In this document: piece by piece, positions 1 to 11,201 of the stretch
Layout: every line of letters begins with the position of its first letter
Numbering within the stretch: position 1 is the first letter of the stretch
Assembly: GCA_949710005.1 (NCBI GenBank)
Contig: OX453287.1
Location: 19,493,017-19,557,016, forward strand
Reading direction: 5' to 3'
DNA: 64,000 nt
Origin: Ricordea florida
Taxonomy: Eukaryota; Cnidaria; Anthozoa; Corallimorpharia; Ricordeidae
Program-made: the position numbers and the translations under genes
The notes under the pieces: generated by a model
The model's input: the letters and a program-made list of their open reading frames with translations, nothing else
What the model was told of the DNA's origin: nothing
Database searches by the model: none

Positions 1-327
1 TGGGTATCGCTCGTACACGCCACGTGTTATTGTGTTATGTTCGCTTAGTAATTCTACTTTATTGATGTTGTTTGTAGTTTACGACTTGAATTGACGATTA
101 AAGTGTTGTTGCGGTCATACGGTCTGTAAAGTATTCCTGCTTCGCTGAAGTCTATTAGGCTCGATTCCACTCGACATTCGATTTGGTCTTGCTAAATCGC
201 CGCCTACAGCTACATCTAGTATGACTTCAAACTCTGCCAATGGAATAGAGCTGTTTCCTTAAATATCAAACTAAACTCCACACTCTCTTTCTTCACCAAA
301 ATAAGCAAAAATTAAATGAATTTACAC
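1..327 (-). other. Vinculin intron, no exon recognised
   Basis: This AT-rich stretch lies 3' of the last recognised vinculin exon, whose donor begins at 327. I see no convincing exon, repeat or element in it. It is presumably intron of the same gene. Confidence 0.5.
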
Positions 328-2131
328 CTTAATTTGCAGGTTAGATGGATTCTTGATATAGGCTTGCATTGATGTTGACAGCAGTCCAATAGATGTCTTC
401 AATACAGCCATGGAAGATAAAAGTTTCTCTCTTTGACGTGGATTACTAAGCTCCTACATGGAAAGAAATAGACTAGAGTTAACCTTCTGGAATCCAACCA
501 TATACATGTACACTTTATCTTTACATTTTAAATTCTGTGTCTGCAAGCACCAGCCAAGTAAAATAACAAAGACATTAAATTTGCAGCAAACTTCTAAAAT
601 TATAATTTAACCAAGAATATTTCCCTAAGAGTCATTAGAATTATTCATTTTGAGTCAATTGAACAATGGTAGTCACATTTGGGATAGTAGTCTCTTGTCT
701 GTGTGGCAGGTATTCAAGGAGAGAGGGACTTCAAGCACAAATCATAAAGTCGGGCTCAAACTCCTCACACTCTAACTTCCCTTCTCCCTTCGCCTTTGAA
801 TGACATCATGTATAAAGGTCAATTAAGAATAACAACAGCAGTCATTTATAACTTACCCTCTGTCGCTTGTCACATAAACTCGCTAGAAGCAGTAGCGATT
901 CTGTGAAACCCTGCAACACAAATAATCAGAAATACTGTACTATGTACACGCCAGTTCTACAACGTACATAAATTACTGTATATGTTGTGTCATACGTGGA
1001 AGTTTTGGGGGCAATAAGTGTTAAGTAACCAATTAAACCATTTCACTCCCAAGATCTCAGTATCAATTATTGATACTTAGATCAATAATTTCTTATCATC
1101 TAATAATTATTTTATTTAGCAACAATTATTTTATTTAGTGACATTCAAAGTTAAATGAGCTCAAAATCGTCAACTTTAATATTCAATTCCCGCCCCGATT
1201 AGCTAAGCTACTTTGCGGGTAAGGATTGATGGAAAAATGTTAATCAAGAGTGCTTAATAAAGTTGTGAGTTGTAGTTGTAAGTTGTTATATTTTCATAAT
1301 TCATTGGAGTGGGAGGATTAACTGTCCAAGCAAGAGGCTGGTAATTGTACAAAATTTGATGAGGACTCAAGTCTGGAGAGAATCATATTATACCATATGC
1401 AATGACAAACCTTCATCTGTATGATTTCTCATTCTTACCTTGAAACTGACAATTAATCCTCTCAAAGAGGTAACAGCCTCCACTGTGTGAAGGCGATCCA
1501 TGACCCAGCGGGCTGCCCTCACTATCTTTCGCACTTCTGCTTCATCATAAACAAGCAACACCTGAAAAATAGAGTCAAATGAGTTGAAATGGTATAATCA
1601 AAGTACTGTTGTCATTACTAAGGGATTATAACAGCAACTGTCTTTAAATCAACTTAAAATCTACAAAAACAGGTTTTCTGGAGATACATGCAATATACAA
1701 TTAGTAAAGGTAATCATACGGTTTTGAGTTCAATTTGGAATTAATTTGCACGAGTGAGTTTTTCAAAAAGCTGAAATTGCACGAGCCGCTTCGGCGAGTG
1801 CAATTTCAGCTTTTTGAAAAACTCACAAGTACAAATTAATTCCAAATTGAACGAGAAAAGCCGTATGATTACTTATTAATAATATAAACATGAAAAAATT
1901 CACCTGGAGGAAGTGCCGGAAGATCTCATTGCGGACGGACAGGAAGTAAGCATTTGACGCGGATTTGACACTTTATTTACTGATTGGCTGATGAAGATCA
2001 ACTGATAACGCTACGAACTCAAAGCGGTTCGTTTAAAAATAAAGAATATCATAATCCAGAAAATCGATGTGTAATTTGCACTGGTGTTACACTTTTTGCA
2101 CTGGTATTACACTTTTTGCACTGGTGTTACA

Positions 2132-2164
<33 letters not shown>

Positions 2165-5100
2165 GAGTAATTTTTTCATGTATATTATTATTGGTATAAA
2201 TTTCTTTTCAATTTTTTTTTTCTGTAAATCACTTAACAGAACTGGATCAATGTAAGTGTCTGGGTAACTGTGCACCTTCCCCTCCCCTGACCCAACAAGT
2301 TATAACATTGTTAAAAAGGCAGCATTAACGTTAGGTCAGGGGAGGGGTAGGTGCACAGTTACCCAGATACTTACATGTATATTGATCCACTGAACTTTAT
2401 ACAGACGCCCTGTTGCTATGATCTCAACTATCCTGCCTGATATCCCAACAGTCCTACCTAAAATCCCAACTGTTCCACCTAGGATACTAACTGTCCTGCC
2501 TGGAATCGCTACTGTCCTTCCTGGGTTCCCAACTGTCCTACCTGGTATCCCAACTGACCTGCCTGGAATCCCTACTGTCCTGCCTGGTATCCAACTGTCC
2601 TGCCTGGGATACTGACTGTCCTGACTGGGATCTCAACTGTCCCACCTGGTAATCTAACTGTCTTCCCTAGGATCCCAACTGTCCTACATGAAATCTCAAC
2701 TGTCTTGCCTGGCATCCCAACTGTCCTATGTGGGTTCCTAACTGTCCTGCCTGAGATCTCAACTGCGCCCCCTGGTAACCTAACCGTCTTCCCTAGGATC
2801 CCAACTGTCCTACATGAAATCTCAACTGTCTTGCCTGGCATCCCAACTGTCCTGTGTGGGTTCCTAACTGACCTGCATGAGATCTCAACTGTCCTGCTTG
2901 AGATCTCAACTGCAAGGCCCTGAATCCCAATTGTCCTGCCTGGGATTCCAACTATTCTGGTTTCGGATCTGAACTGACCTGCCTGGAATACCAACTGGCC
3001 TGCCTGGTATCCTAACTATCCTGCCTAAGATCTCAACTGTCCTGCTTGAGATCTCAACTGTAAGACTTGGAATCCCAACAGTCCTGCCTGGGATTCCAAC
3101 TATTCTGGATTCAGATCCCAACTGACCTGCCTGGAATCTCAACTGTGCTACCTGGAATCCTAACTGTCCTGCCTGGGATGCCACCTGTCCTGCCTGGGAT
3201 TCTACCTGTCCTGCCTGGGATCCCAACTGTTCTGCCTGGGATCCCACCTGTCTTGCCTGGGATCCCACCTGTCTTGCCTGGGATTCTACCTGTCCTGCCT
3301 GGGATCCCAACTGTCCTGCCTGGGATTCTACCTGTCCTGCCTGGGATCCCAACTGTCCTGCCTGGGATTCCACCTGTCCTGCCTGGGATTCTACCTGTCC
3401 TGCCTGGGATTCTACCTGTCTTGCCTGGGATTCTACCTGTCCTGCCTCGGATCCCAACTGTCCTGCCTGGGATTCCACCTGTCCTGCCTGGGATTCTACC
3501 TGTCTTGCCTGGGATTCTACCTGTCTTGCCTGGGATGCCACCTGTCTTGCCTGGGATTCTACCTGTCCTGCCTCGGATCTCAACTGTCCTGCCTGGGATC
3601 CCAACTGTCCTGCCTGGGATTCCACCTGTCCTGCCTGGGATTCCACCTGTCCTGCCTGGGATTCCACCTGTCCTGCCTGGGATTCTACCTGTCCTGCCTG
3701 GGATTCTACCTGTCTTGCCTGGGATTCTACCTGTCCTGCCTCGGATCCCAACTGTCCTGCCTGGGATTCCACCTGTCCTGCCTGGGATGCCACCTGTCTT
3801 GCCTGGGATTCTACCTGTCCTGCCTCGGATCTCAACTGTTCTGCCTGGGATTCTACCTGTCCTGCCTGGGATTCTACCTGTCCTGCCTGGAATCCTAACT
3901 GTCCTGCCTGGGATTCTACCTGTCCTGCCTGGGATTCTACCTGTCCTGCCTGGGATTCTACCTGTCCTGACTGGGATTCTACCTGTCCTGCCTGGGATTC
4001 TACCTGTCCTGCCTGGGATTCTACCTGTCCATCCTGGGATCCCAACTGTCCCGCTTGGAATCCGAACGGTAAGGCCTGATATTGTTACTGTCCTGGTTAG
4101 GATCCAACTGCCTTGTCTGGGATCTCAACTGCAAGGCCTGGGATCCCAGATTGAATTTTACATGTTGTATGAATGTTATTCATTTCAAGTGGTATTTAAG
4201 TACCAGTATTATTATGGTAAGACAGGTAATTAATTCTGATCATGACTGAAATCTCTATTGCACATTAGCCCCATATATCTTTATGAAAGACCACATGCTG
4301 TAAAAAAAAACATCTTTCTGTGATCTTGCTGGGAATCAAAACCACAAATCTCCCAACTAGAGCAACCAGATCTGTTCGGCTACACACACTGCATGACGTA
4401 CCAAGTATTAGCAGAGAATGCAAGTTCACCTTCATCGTTCCTTCAAGAATATTTCTCGCTGCATCCACCAGTTTATATCTCACTTTATTTGAAAATGGCT
4501 GTTGTTTCAGTTGATGTGAGGTCATCAATAGACAGTTCCCAGCATCTTTCACTGCAACACACGCCAATGGCATCTCAGATTTCAAATCCTGTAATTTGCC
4601 AAATAAAAAAAACAAATATTAGTAGTAGTTTTAGAAATGGCTAGTGATCCTGAAAATGTAACACAATATTCACCAGTGACAAAGTCCATACACTTCCTTA
4701 TTTACCAGTCTGGAGAATTTGATTTCAAATCAACTTAGTGTCCTCAGGTTGATTGCTTGTCCAATTCTCAGGATCAACTTTCTTTGTATTGTATTGATAT
4801 TGAAAGGAAAAGTTGTACACTGATCAAATCTGGGAATGAAAGGGTAAATACGGTACAGATGTATGTATTGGGGTGGAAATATGGTAAAGCAGTGGTATGG
4901 GACTTGAACAAAGGTGATAATACTGACTCAGAAAAAGATATTCTCTTCAACAAAATAATATAAATATATAACTCCACACTGTCTCTCTCCACCCAGGTGT
5001 ACCTGTAGGTACTGGTGATATAGTGTTGGGGTAGCCCTATGTTACGCTCAGTCTAGCATCCTAACCTGAAGGGAATAGTAAATACTTTCAGTTGTGGGTC

Positions 5101-8100
5101 CCTGGTGAATACTGTGGTTCTTCTGTGGTATATGTCATATAATATGAGGGAGGGGGGTGTAACTGTGTGATGGACTAACAACCCATTCAGGGGGGGAGTA
5201 GTAAATACTTTCAGGTGTGGATCTCCTGTGGCTCTGGTGGGTCTCCTGTGGTTTCTGTGAGTCTCCTGTACCTGAACCTGCAATATACTGCTGGGAGTAA
5301 CCTTGTGATGGACTAGCATCCCATCCAGGATCAGAACCAATACTCTTAGGTGCTTCATGGGAGCTATCAGCATCAAGGGGGTCAGTAGTTCATGTATGAC
5401 CCCACTATACTTACTACAGCTACTACACCTACTACAGCTACTACACTTTGTTAAATTCACTACAGTTACTTCTATGCCTAGAGGCCCGACATGGCACTGG
5501 TGCCTCAGGACATTTCATGGGGTCATACATGAACTACTGACCACCAAGGGGTTTACTTCGCCCTTATTAATGCTGGTCACTGTGTCAAGTTAAAAGCAAC
5601 ACCATCTGACATACTGAACCTTGTCTGTAGCTGCATCAACAACCAACTTTTCTCCAGCAAACACCAGACTTTCAACAGCTTCTCTGATCTTTTGTGCACT
5701 GGGTACCAGGTCAGGTAATGGGACGCCATTGCGCTGAGCAGCCTCATTCAACAGAATTAACTGTGATACCTAGAAATACACCACCAAAAGAAAAAGGGAA
5801 CTTTACAGTGTGTCCTCCGTATTTCTGGTGTTTATTACATCTCTCAATTAGTATGTGCACTGTGATTGGTCAATTTAGTGGGCTGTACTTCACTGCACGG
5901 TCCCCTAAATTCAAAAGTTTGTTTTCAGATATAATAAATATCTTACAAACCTTGTTTTTTCCGTCCGTACTGTAAGTTATGGGTCCTCGTATTTTCCTCA
6001 TGAATTTAAGGCCATAAATCCGAGTGGAAAAAACTTGGTCCGTAACTTACAGTACAGACCTGGAACATGGTTAGTAAGAGGTACATATTCTTGTGCATTC
6101 TTGTATGTAATATCTGTATTATCTTGTTTTGTTTTGGAAGATTGGAATGATGCAACTACATGGGGTACTAGCATACATGTAAGTAGAACATGATAGGTAG
6201 TTGTTCCCTTTCCAGAGCAAAGGTTGAGTGTCAAAACATGGGTAATATATAGATTTAGCCAAGCCTAAAAGCGGGGCTCCCGTTAGTACTTTCATTTCAC
6301 TTTAAACTGTAAAAGCATTCTCAAATATTGCGAAGGAATTCACAAACGTTTTTAACTATAGTTAAGTGTCAAGGTCGGTTAACTTGCTATGATTTTTGTC
6401 TAAACTTTCGTCTGCCATTAGTACGGTCTTTCTACCTACAAAGTCATGGAGTATATTCTACAAAAAACACAAATTATCAATGTACTATATTCTATTCCTG
6501 ATGAAATTAACCATTCTATTTGCGTAAATGTATTTAAAAGATTTGTACACGCTACTGGGAAATGCAGGACACAACTCTTGTCATTTTCGTTTTAAAACGA
6601 ACACCTCGGTAAAATAAATGTTTACTCCAAGCAGGGTGCAAAGAAAATTAATTTTACAGATTGCCCTTCGGGCAAGCTGTAACCAACATCTACCAGCCCG
6701 AAAAACATTTTTCACGAGAATGAAAAAATAATTATTAATTATTCTTTTCTTAATTACATTGTAAGTTTAAAAAATTACTGCCTTCATTTATTCACTACAA
6801 TCAGCTGTAGTTACTTAACAAAAGAAAAAAATAACCGTAAAAGTGTGAACTATAAGTAGACCTGGTCCAACGCAACACGTGAATGACTAACATACATTTG
6901 AGACATTTTACAATTTAGAAGAACATTTTTTACGAAAACAACGGCGTTGAAACCAAAGTTCTCAATCGACACACTAAATGACAACGTCGACAACGCGAAA
7001 AGCTGCCAGTGAAAGCGCTACATTCTGCAATTTGCCGCCAAGAGAAAATTCCCGCGGGAGTATTTCTTGGCCGTCGACAGGGGAGATGTTTATATGATTA
7101 AAGGACATAAAAATTTGAAATCTTTCATCAGTTTGCTTCTCATTCAAAAGTAGTGCATTCAGAAGATCATTTTTCTGAAGAAGGTTTGTTTAGAAGTCGG
7201 TTTTCCAAGTCAAGTGTCAAGTTTAAGGGAAAGTGGAAAGTGCGAGTGCTGAGTCACACATCAGTGAGCAAATATTATGCAGACAAAACTTATGCAAATT
7301 TGTGGTCCATAGCACGGAGTCTTTCCACTTCTCGGCTTTCTTCGCTACAATTTTGTCTGTTTTCCACAGCACGGAGTCTTTCCGCTTCTCGGCTTTCTTC
7401 GCTACAATTTTGTCTGTTTTCCACAGCACGGAGTCTTTCCGCTTCTCGGCTTTCTTCGCTAAAATTTTGTCTGTTTTCCACAGCACGAAGTCTTTCCGCT
7501 TCTCGGCATTCTTCGCTACAATTTTGTCTGTTTTCCACAGCACGGAATCTTTCCGCTTCTCGGCGTTCTTCGTTAACATTTTGTCTATTTTCTCGAGCCT
7601 GGACTCTTTCTGCTTGTCGGCGTTCTTCGCTATAATTTCGTCTCCTTTCTCTTTCCCGAGCGCGCCTTCTTTGGCGATCTACTTCGCTCATTCTTCCTCA
7701 GTTAATTCTTGCTCTCTTTCCCATTGCTCTTCACCTGAACCCTGTGTTCTGCAAATTATATTTTCTCTGCTATTGTTTGTTGACATAGCAATAGAAATTG
7801 TTTCGTTTATCCTTTAGTAAAACTTTAACAGTGTAGAGTAGTAATATTGTGTCTCAAAAGACAATGAACTGAAAATTTCTTTTTCAGTCGTCAACGCAAT
7901 TTCCCGCCAAAAATATGCGGGTTACCAGAACAGCTTCCAAATAAATCACGTCACCTCGATGAGTTGACACATGAGCCCACAATATGGTCATGTGATGCTG
8001 GTCAGTGGCTATCCCGTTTTGACAGCTGTCAATTGACCATATTGTGAATGTCCAATATAAAAGATGTGGATTTGCCAAGACACGCCTGAGATACCCCTCC

Positions 8101-9124
8101 CTTCCTTTTGATAGTCTCCCCTACCCTACCCGTACAATCTGTAGACGCGTACGTACGTACGGACGTACGGACGTACGCTCGGTCAGTCACGTGACAACCA
8201 AAGGAAAAGAGGTTGACCATATTCCATGAGTATGGGGCTCTGCTCCAGGCGCGCTTCGCGCGCGGGAGCCCCGCTACAAAGAGGTACTGAAAAATTATGG
8301 ACGAGGAGGAAGAGAGAACTACTGCCTTTCTTTTAGCTCTTTTTCATGCCCATGTCTTAATCAACCAAATGAACTCTGGAAAGAAACAATTTCCTGCTAT
8401 GCAAATGATTCCCGTGTGCTGGAACATAAAATTAATTCAACTATTTGCCCTTTCACTGAACGAAGAAAAACATAGATCATTGTGGTTACAGCTGCTAACA
8501 TTTCAGTTGTTCCTTAATTCAGTATTTCTATGTACAATGTAGGTAACTTTTAGTTCAGAGGAAAAGAGTTAAGATAAAGGAATACGAATGGACTTCTTAC
8601 TAAATTAGCTCTAACAGCGTGATTGTTTAGGAACTAATCAAAATACAGTACTAGACTAAGTAGTAATCGAACTCCTCTAACCAACGGCTGCTTCTCATGA
8701 TCAAAGGTTTAAATACGCTCGGGGCAAACCTACATGTACAGGTATTGAGAAACTGGTTTTCTTTTGAACCAAAAAAGAGTAAAAAGCCGGAGTATTAAGG
8801 AAGGCGTTTTAGTACATGTATTGATCAGCACTTTAACTACATGCATCAAGAAGTGCTGGGCTGCAAACAGCTGAGTGAGGAAGGAAGTTTAACAAGTGTA
8901 AACAAAAGTTGGTTGCGATCTTATGCTTATGAATTCACACAGTACCAAAGGATGGAGGAAGTCCAAATAAATGTCCTAGCTTAAGTGCAGAAAATGTTGT
9001 AGGGATCACGCCACTTTAGTTCGATTATATATACGTGGAAGATTTGTACCTGGGCAGCTATGGGCGCTAAAACCAACTCAATCGACTTCGTCTGCACAAG
9101 TGAGGACAACAGCTTAGCGGACAT
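328..9124 (-). CDS. VCL: Vinculin, 5' part (N-terminal head, partial)
   Basis: Vinculin is a cytoplasmic actin-linking adaptor of adhesion sites; its N-terminal D1 head domain binds talin and alpha-actinin. Six coding exons on the minus strand splice in phase 0 with GT-AG borders: 9124-9050, 5769-5620, 4588-4430, 1561-1439, 910-857 and 453-328. Together they encode 229 residues. The protein opens with MSAKLLSSLVQTKSIE, like the start of vertebrate vinculin, and contains VYDEAEVRKIVRAARW, close to the vinculin FDEAEVRKI segment. Helical segments ending in CDKRQRELSNPRQRE follow. Alpha-catenin and alpha-catulin match less well around DEAEVRKI. The large introns hold a minisatellite, SINE-like repeats and hairpin elements. 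No further exon was recognised in 1-327, so the gene continues off the left edge. A vinculin paralogue remains possible. Confidence 0.88.
1710..1872. mobile_element. Hairpin MITE, family A, copy 1
   Basis: This is an almost perfect inverted repeat. The outer arms begin GTAATCATACGG and end CCGTATGATTAC, and the inner arms share the AATTAATTTGCACG and CTGAAATTGCACGAGC segments around a short centre. A second copy of the inner palindrome is at 17969-18081. It is a non-autonomous foldback element of unknown superfamily, lying in a vinculin intron. Confidence 0.75.
2055..2140. repeat. Short tandem repeat of about 24 bp, three copies
   Basis: Three near-identical tandem units built on TTGCACTGGTGTTACACTTT lie between hairpin elements in the vinculin intron. 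No function is apparent. Confidence 0.6.
2244..2388. mobile_element. Hairpin MITE with GGATCAAT ends
   Basis: Arms of roughly 45 to 50 bp begin GGATCAATGTAAGTGTCTGG and are mirrored by ACTTACATGTATATTGATCC. They enclose a loop of about 40 bp. It is a foldback element in the same vinculin intron. No target-site duplication was identified. Confidence 0.7.
2418..4150. repeat. 21-bp minisatellite array in vinculin intron
   Basis: About 1.7 kb of tandem 21-bp units of the form CTGTCCTGCCTGGGATTCTA, with variants at the last bases (CCCAA, TCCAC, TCTAC). The 3100-4030 core is most regular and the flanks are degenerate. Because the period is a multiple of three and stops are rare, long open frames of more than 375 codons exist on both strands. 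These are products of the repeat and not genes. The array sits between vinculin exons at 4588-4430 and 1561-1439. Confidence 0.92.
5035..5345. repeat. SINE-like repeat with duplicated segments
   Basis: Two related segments each contain GTGATGGACTA followed by a CATCCCATCCAGG-type motif. The same motif occurs in reverse in the repeat at 15187-15480. The region lies in a vinculin intron and looks like partial, internally duplicated SINE sequence. No coding signal was recognised. Confidence 0.45.
5377..5545. repeat. Inverted repeat flanking a CTACTACAG tandem run
   Basis: Arms reading GGGGTCAGTAGTTCATGTAT and its near complement ATACATGAACTACTGACC enclose a short run of CTACTACAGCTA-type repeats. 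It is a small foldback element in the vinculin intron. Confidence 0.55.
5957..6062. repeat. Imperfect inverted repeat
   Basis: The segments CCGTCCGTACTGTAAGTTA and GTAACTTACAGTACAGAC face each other across about 60 bp. It is probably a decayed MITE in the first vinculin intron. Confidence 0.45.
6247..8276. mobile_element. Long element with asymmetric inverted ends (family B, long form)
   Basis: The left end carries TAGATTTAGCC, AAGCCTAAA and then AAGCGGGGCTCC. The right end carries a GC hairpin (GGCGCGCTTCGCGCG) and finishes GGAGCCCCGCTA. The GGAGC-type motif is terminal on the right but about 25 bp inside on the left, as in the two short copies at 21923-22371 and 60900-61409. Inside are a minus-strand arginine-rich repeat ORF (7290-7691), a GTACGTAC microsatellite near 8150 and otherwise non-coding DNA. 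Asymmetric ends plus a terminal hairpin recall Helentron-type rolling-circle elements. That assignment is inference, and the two ends may not belong to a single insertion. Confidence 0.4.
7290..7691 (-). pseudogene. Arginine/glutamate-rich 20-residue repeat ORF, transposon-like
   Basis: An open frame of 133 codons starts MSEVDRQRRRARERERRR and continues as about six 20-residue repeats, each a 60-bp DNA unit with consensus AERLRAVENRQNCSEE. The predicted product is very basic and helical. Similar charged repeats precede the Rep/helicase part of some animal Helitron proteins, but no Rep or helicase follows, so a truncated transposon gene is the likeliest reading. The opposite strand is also open because of the repeat period. 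The ORF is in the first vinculin intron and runs with that gene's strand, but no splice evidence links it to vinculin. Confidence 0.35.
8297..8542 (+). pseudogene. Possible transposase N-terminal remnant
   Basis: A short frame begins MDEEEERTTAFLLALFHA and is open for 81 codons. The acidic start followed by a short helix resembles N-termini of Harbinger-type transposases in marine invertebrates. Nothing downstream supports a complete gene. It could be chance. Confidence 0.2.
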
Positions 9125-9372
9125 CGCTACACCTTATAGAAGCTCCATGTTAATCAAGCACAGGTCACTCCATAGCTTTTTACCAAAGCGTAGGAAAGTT
9201 GTAAACAGACGCCAAGTTTCTAAGCCACGAGTGAACCGGAGGTATTTTTAGTCGCTGATGTTTCAGCTGGTCGCGAGAGAACTAGGGATAGCGTGTTAAT
9301 CCGTTACGTTACAAAACGTTACACCCGTTTCCCCGTAACGTGAAATAACGAAAATATGAAAGGATCATTTGT
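9125..9372. promoter_or_regulatory. Divergent intergenic region between vinculin and VIAAT-like gene
   Basis: The vinculin start codon (minus strand, 9124) and the transporter start codon (plus strand, 9373) are only 248 bp apart, head to head. The segment near 9298-9350 contains a cluster of ACGTTAC/GTAACG cores, at least four in both orientations. No clear TATA box was seen. A shared or bidirectional promoter is inferred from geometry. Transcription start sites cannot be read from sequence alone, and untranslated first exons would move them. Confidence 0.5.
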
Positions 9373-10920
9373 ATGGTCGGACTCGAAGGGTACCGACCTT
9401 TGAACAGAAATTCAGGTATTTCAGTTTGCATAAATATAGAAATGGAAATTAATTCTGCAAGGAAAGCAAGGGTACATTTTTCCAGTATCAGCGGTAGTTC
9501 TAGTGATGAGGAGATTTCAATGGCACCAACGTTTCCCAGAAGATCGGAAAATGCGCGTCTTCTACCGTCTTCACGTCAAGAGGTTTCAACACGAAACGCG
9601 GCTGAAAATCTCGTTTTGTTCTATACATGCAGTGAGCCGTCACGATACCGCGGGAATTTTGATCGGATTGTCTGCGCTACTACTTCCCTTTCAGAAAAGT
9701 TTTCGGATGATCGCCGCGCATCCGTGTGGTTGGCGGGTTGGAACGTATTGATTTTGATCCAAGGAACGAGTATACTTGGAATTCCTTACGCTGTCATGCT
9801 TGGAGGTTGGGGTGCGATCGCCACGATAGTATTTGTAGCTGTACTTTGCTGCTTTAATGGAAAATTATTGGTGGACTGTCTATATGAGAATTCTAAAAGA
9901 ACCGGCAGGCGGAAGCGTGTTCGAACGAACTACCCTGAAATAGCAGAATCTGTACTGCCTGGTTGGGGGTATGGTTTACTCAGCATAATTCAAGTATGCG
10001 AAAATTTAGGCGGTTGCGTTATGTACGTTGTATTGTTAGCAACGGTTTTTGATGACTTCTTTCGTAACACAACCTCACTGGATATCTATGAGTGGTGTGT
10101 GGTTTGTACTATCGTTGCATTTCCTGGCATCTTCATCACCCGCATCTCAGTTATCGCATGGTTGAGCATGATATCAGTTTTTGCATTATTAGCAAGCATT
10201 GTCATAGCCCTCGTATACTGTCTGACAGAGGTTGAATATATGTCAATCCAAAACATTTCAGGGTTTGACATAAGTGACTTTCCTATTGGCTTTGGAATTG
10301 TAGTGTTCAGCTACGGTGGGCATGCAATCCTTCCTCGTGTCGAGGCCAGCATGAAAGAACCACACAAATATTCATCAATGCTGGATACTGCTTTCTCATT
10401 GGCTGTGTTCATCAAGATTCTACTGGGAGTGTTAGCAGTCCTGAGGTTTGGTGATGCGACAGAACAAGTTGTTATTGAAAACATGAATCCAGACAGAGGC
10501 TTCTATGTTGTGGCTACGATTCTTGTTATTATTAATATCTTCTTGTTTTTCCCCATTTGCATGTTTGTAGTTGTGGAATCTTGGGATGTAAAGTTTCTGC
10601 CATATTTCCCTCATTTGAGTAAAGGAAGGAGACATCATTGGTTTTGGGTGGTGTTAACACGAACCTTGATTTTCACTTTTGTGCTTTTTCTGGCAGTCAT
10701 GGTGCCACATTTTGGCCTGTTAATGGCATTTGTAGGTAGTTTTGCAGGCACACTACTGTCCTTTATATTCCCTTGTGCTTTTCATATTGCATTAAAGAAG
10801 AAACAGCTCAAATGGTCTGCTATTCTTGTTAGAATATTTGTGATCATATTTGGTATTCTTTGTGGCACTCTTGGTTTGTTTTTCTCTGGCAGGGATCTTG
10901 TTGAGGCATTTTCCTTTTAG
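9373..10920 (+). CDS. Vesicular inhibitory amino acid transporter-like protein (SLC32 type), intronless
   Basis: An uninterrupted 515-codon frame. SLC32 proteins load GABA or glycine into synaptic vesicles by proton exchange. The predicted N-terminal tail of about 118 residues is hydrophilic. A membrane region follows that starts AGWNVLILIQGTSILGIPYA, the conserved first-helix signature of VIAAT (family form GWNVTNAIQGMFVLGLPYA). Further family-like stretches are CCFNGKLLVDCLYE, FPIGFGIVVFSYGGHAILP with an E near its end, and VPHFGLLMAFVGSFAGT. About nine to eleven membrane segments are visible. Length matches the family (about 525). Starts at 9373 or at 9442 (MEINSARK) are both possible. Cnidarians carry several such transporters, so the substrate is not fixed by sequence. 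The lack of introns suggests an old retrocopy or intron loss. Confidence 0.85.
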   Translation: MVGLEGYRPLNRNSGISVCINIEMEINSARKARVHFSSISGSSSDEEISMAPTFPRRSENARLLPSSRQEVSTRNAAENLVLFYTCSEPSRYRGNFDRIVCATTSLSEKFSDDRRASVWLAGWNVLILIQGTSILGIPYAVMLGGWGAIATIVFVAVLCCFNGKLLVDCLYENSKRTGRRKRVRTNYPEIAESVLPGWGYGLLSIIQVCENLGGCVMYVVLLATVFDDFFRNTTSLDIYEWCVVCTIVAFPGIFITRISVIAWLSMISVFALLASIVIALVYCLTEVEYMSIQNISGFDISDFPIGFGIVVFSYGGHAILPRVEASMKEPHKYSSMLDTAFSLAVFIKILLGVLAVLRFGDATEQVVIENMNPDRGFYVVATILVIINIFLFFPICMFVVVESWDVKFLPYFPHLSKGRRHHWFWVVLTRTLIFTFVLFLAVMVPHFGLLMAFVGSFAGTLLSFIFPCAFHIALKKKQLKWSAILVRIFVIIFGILCGTLGLFFSGRDLVEAFSF

Positions 10921-11170
10921 AGGTACAGAGGAAGCTAATATGAAACCATCTGGTATACAAAGATATTCATGACCTTGTTTTGGTCAGAGTAGGTCACAAC
11001 ATAAGTTTTACAAAAATCAACAAAATGTCAGTTAACGTGCGTAATATGTAACTTATAATCTAGGGCTGACTACATATGTTATTTAGTGAATACTTCTGCT
11101 TGACCGTGAGGTTACACAAAGCTTGCACAGGTGTTTTTGAAAAAAAAATTATGAACTAAGTTATTTAGTG

Positions 11171-11201
11171 AATAAAAAATATATTTGAATAGATAAATAA
11201 A
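11171..11201 (+). terminator. Polyadenylation signals of the VIAAT-like gene
   Basis: Two AATAAA hexamers at 11171-11176 and 11196-11201 lie about 250 bp after the transporter stop codon, in AT-rich DNA. They are plausible poly(A) signals. The remaining 10921-11882 interval shows no other recognisable gene; it holds the 3' UTR and the upstream region of TTC14. Confidence 0.5.

Noticed and set aside
2906..4233. Two long overlapping open frames (379 and 388 codons) on opposite strands
   Set aside because: Both lie wholly in a 21-bp minisatellite and consist only of its translation. The period is a multiple of three, so openness is expected.
7153..7817. Plus-strand frames over the 60-bp repeat
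   Set aside because: The minus strand gives the charged, transposon-like protein. The plus-strand frames are its shadow.
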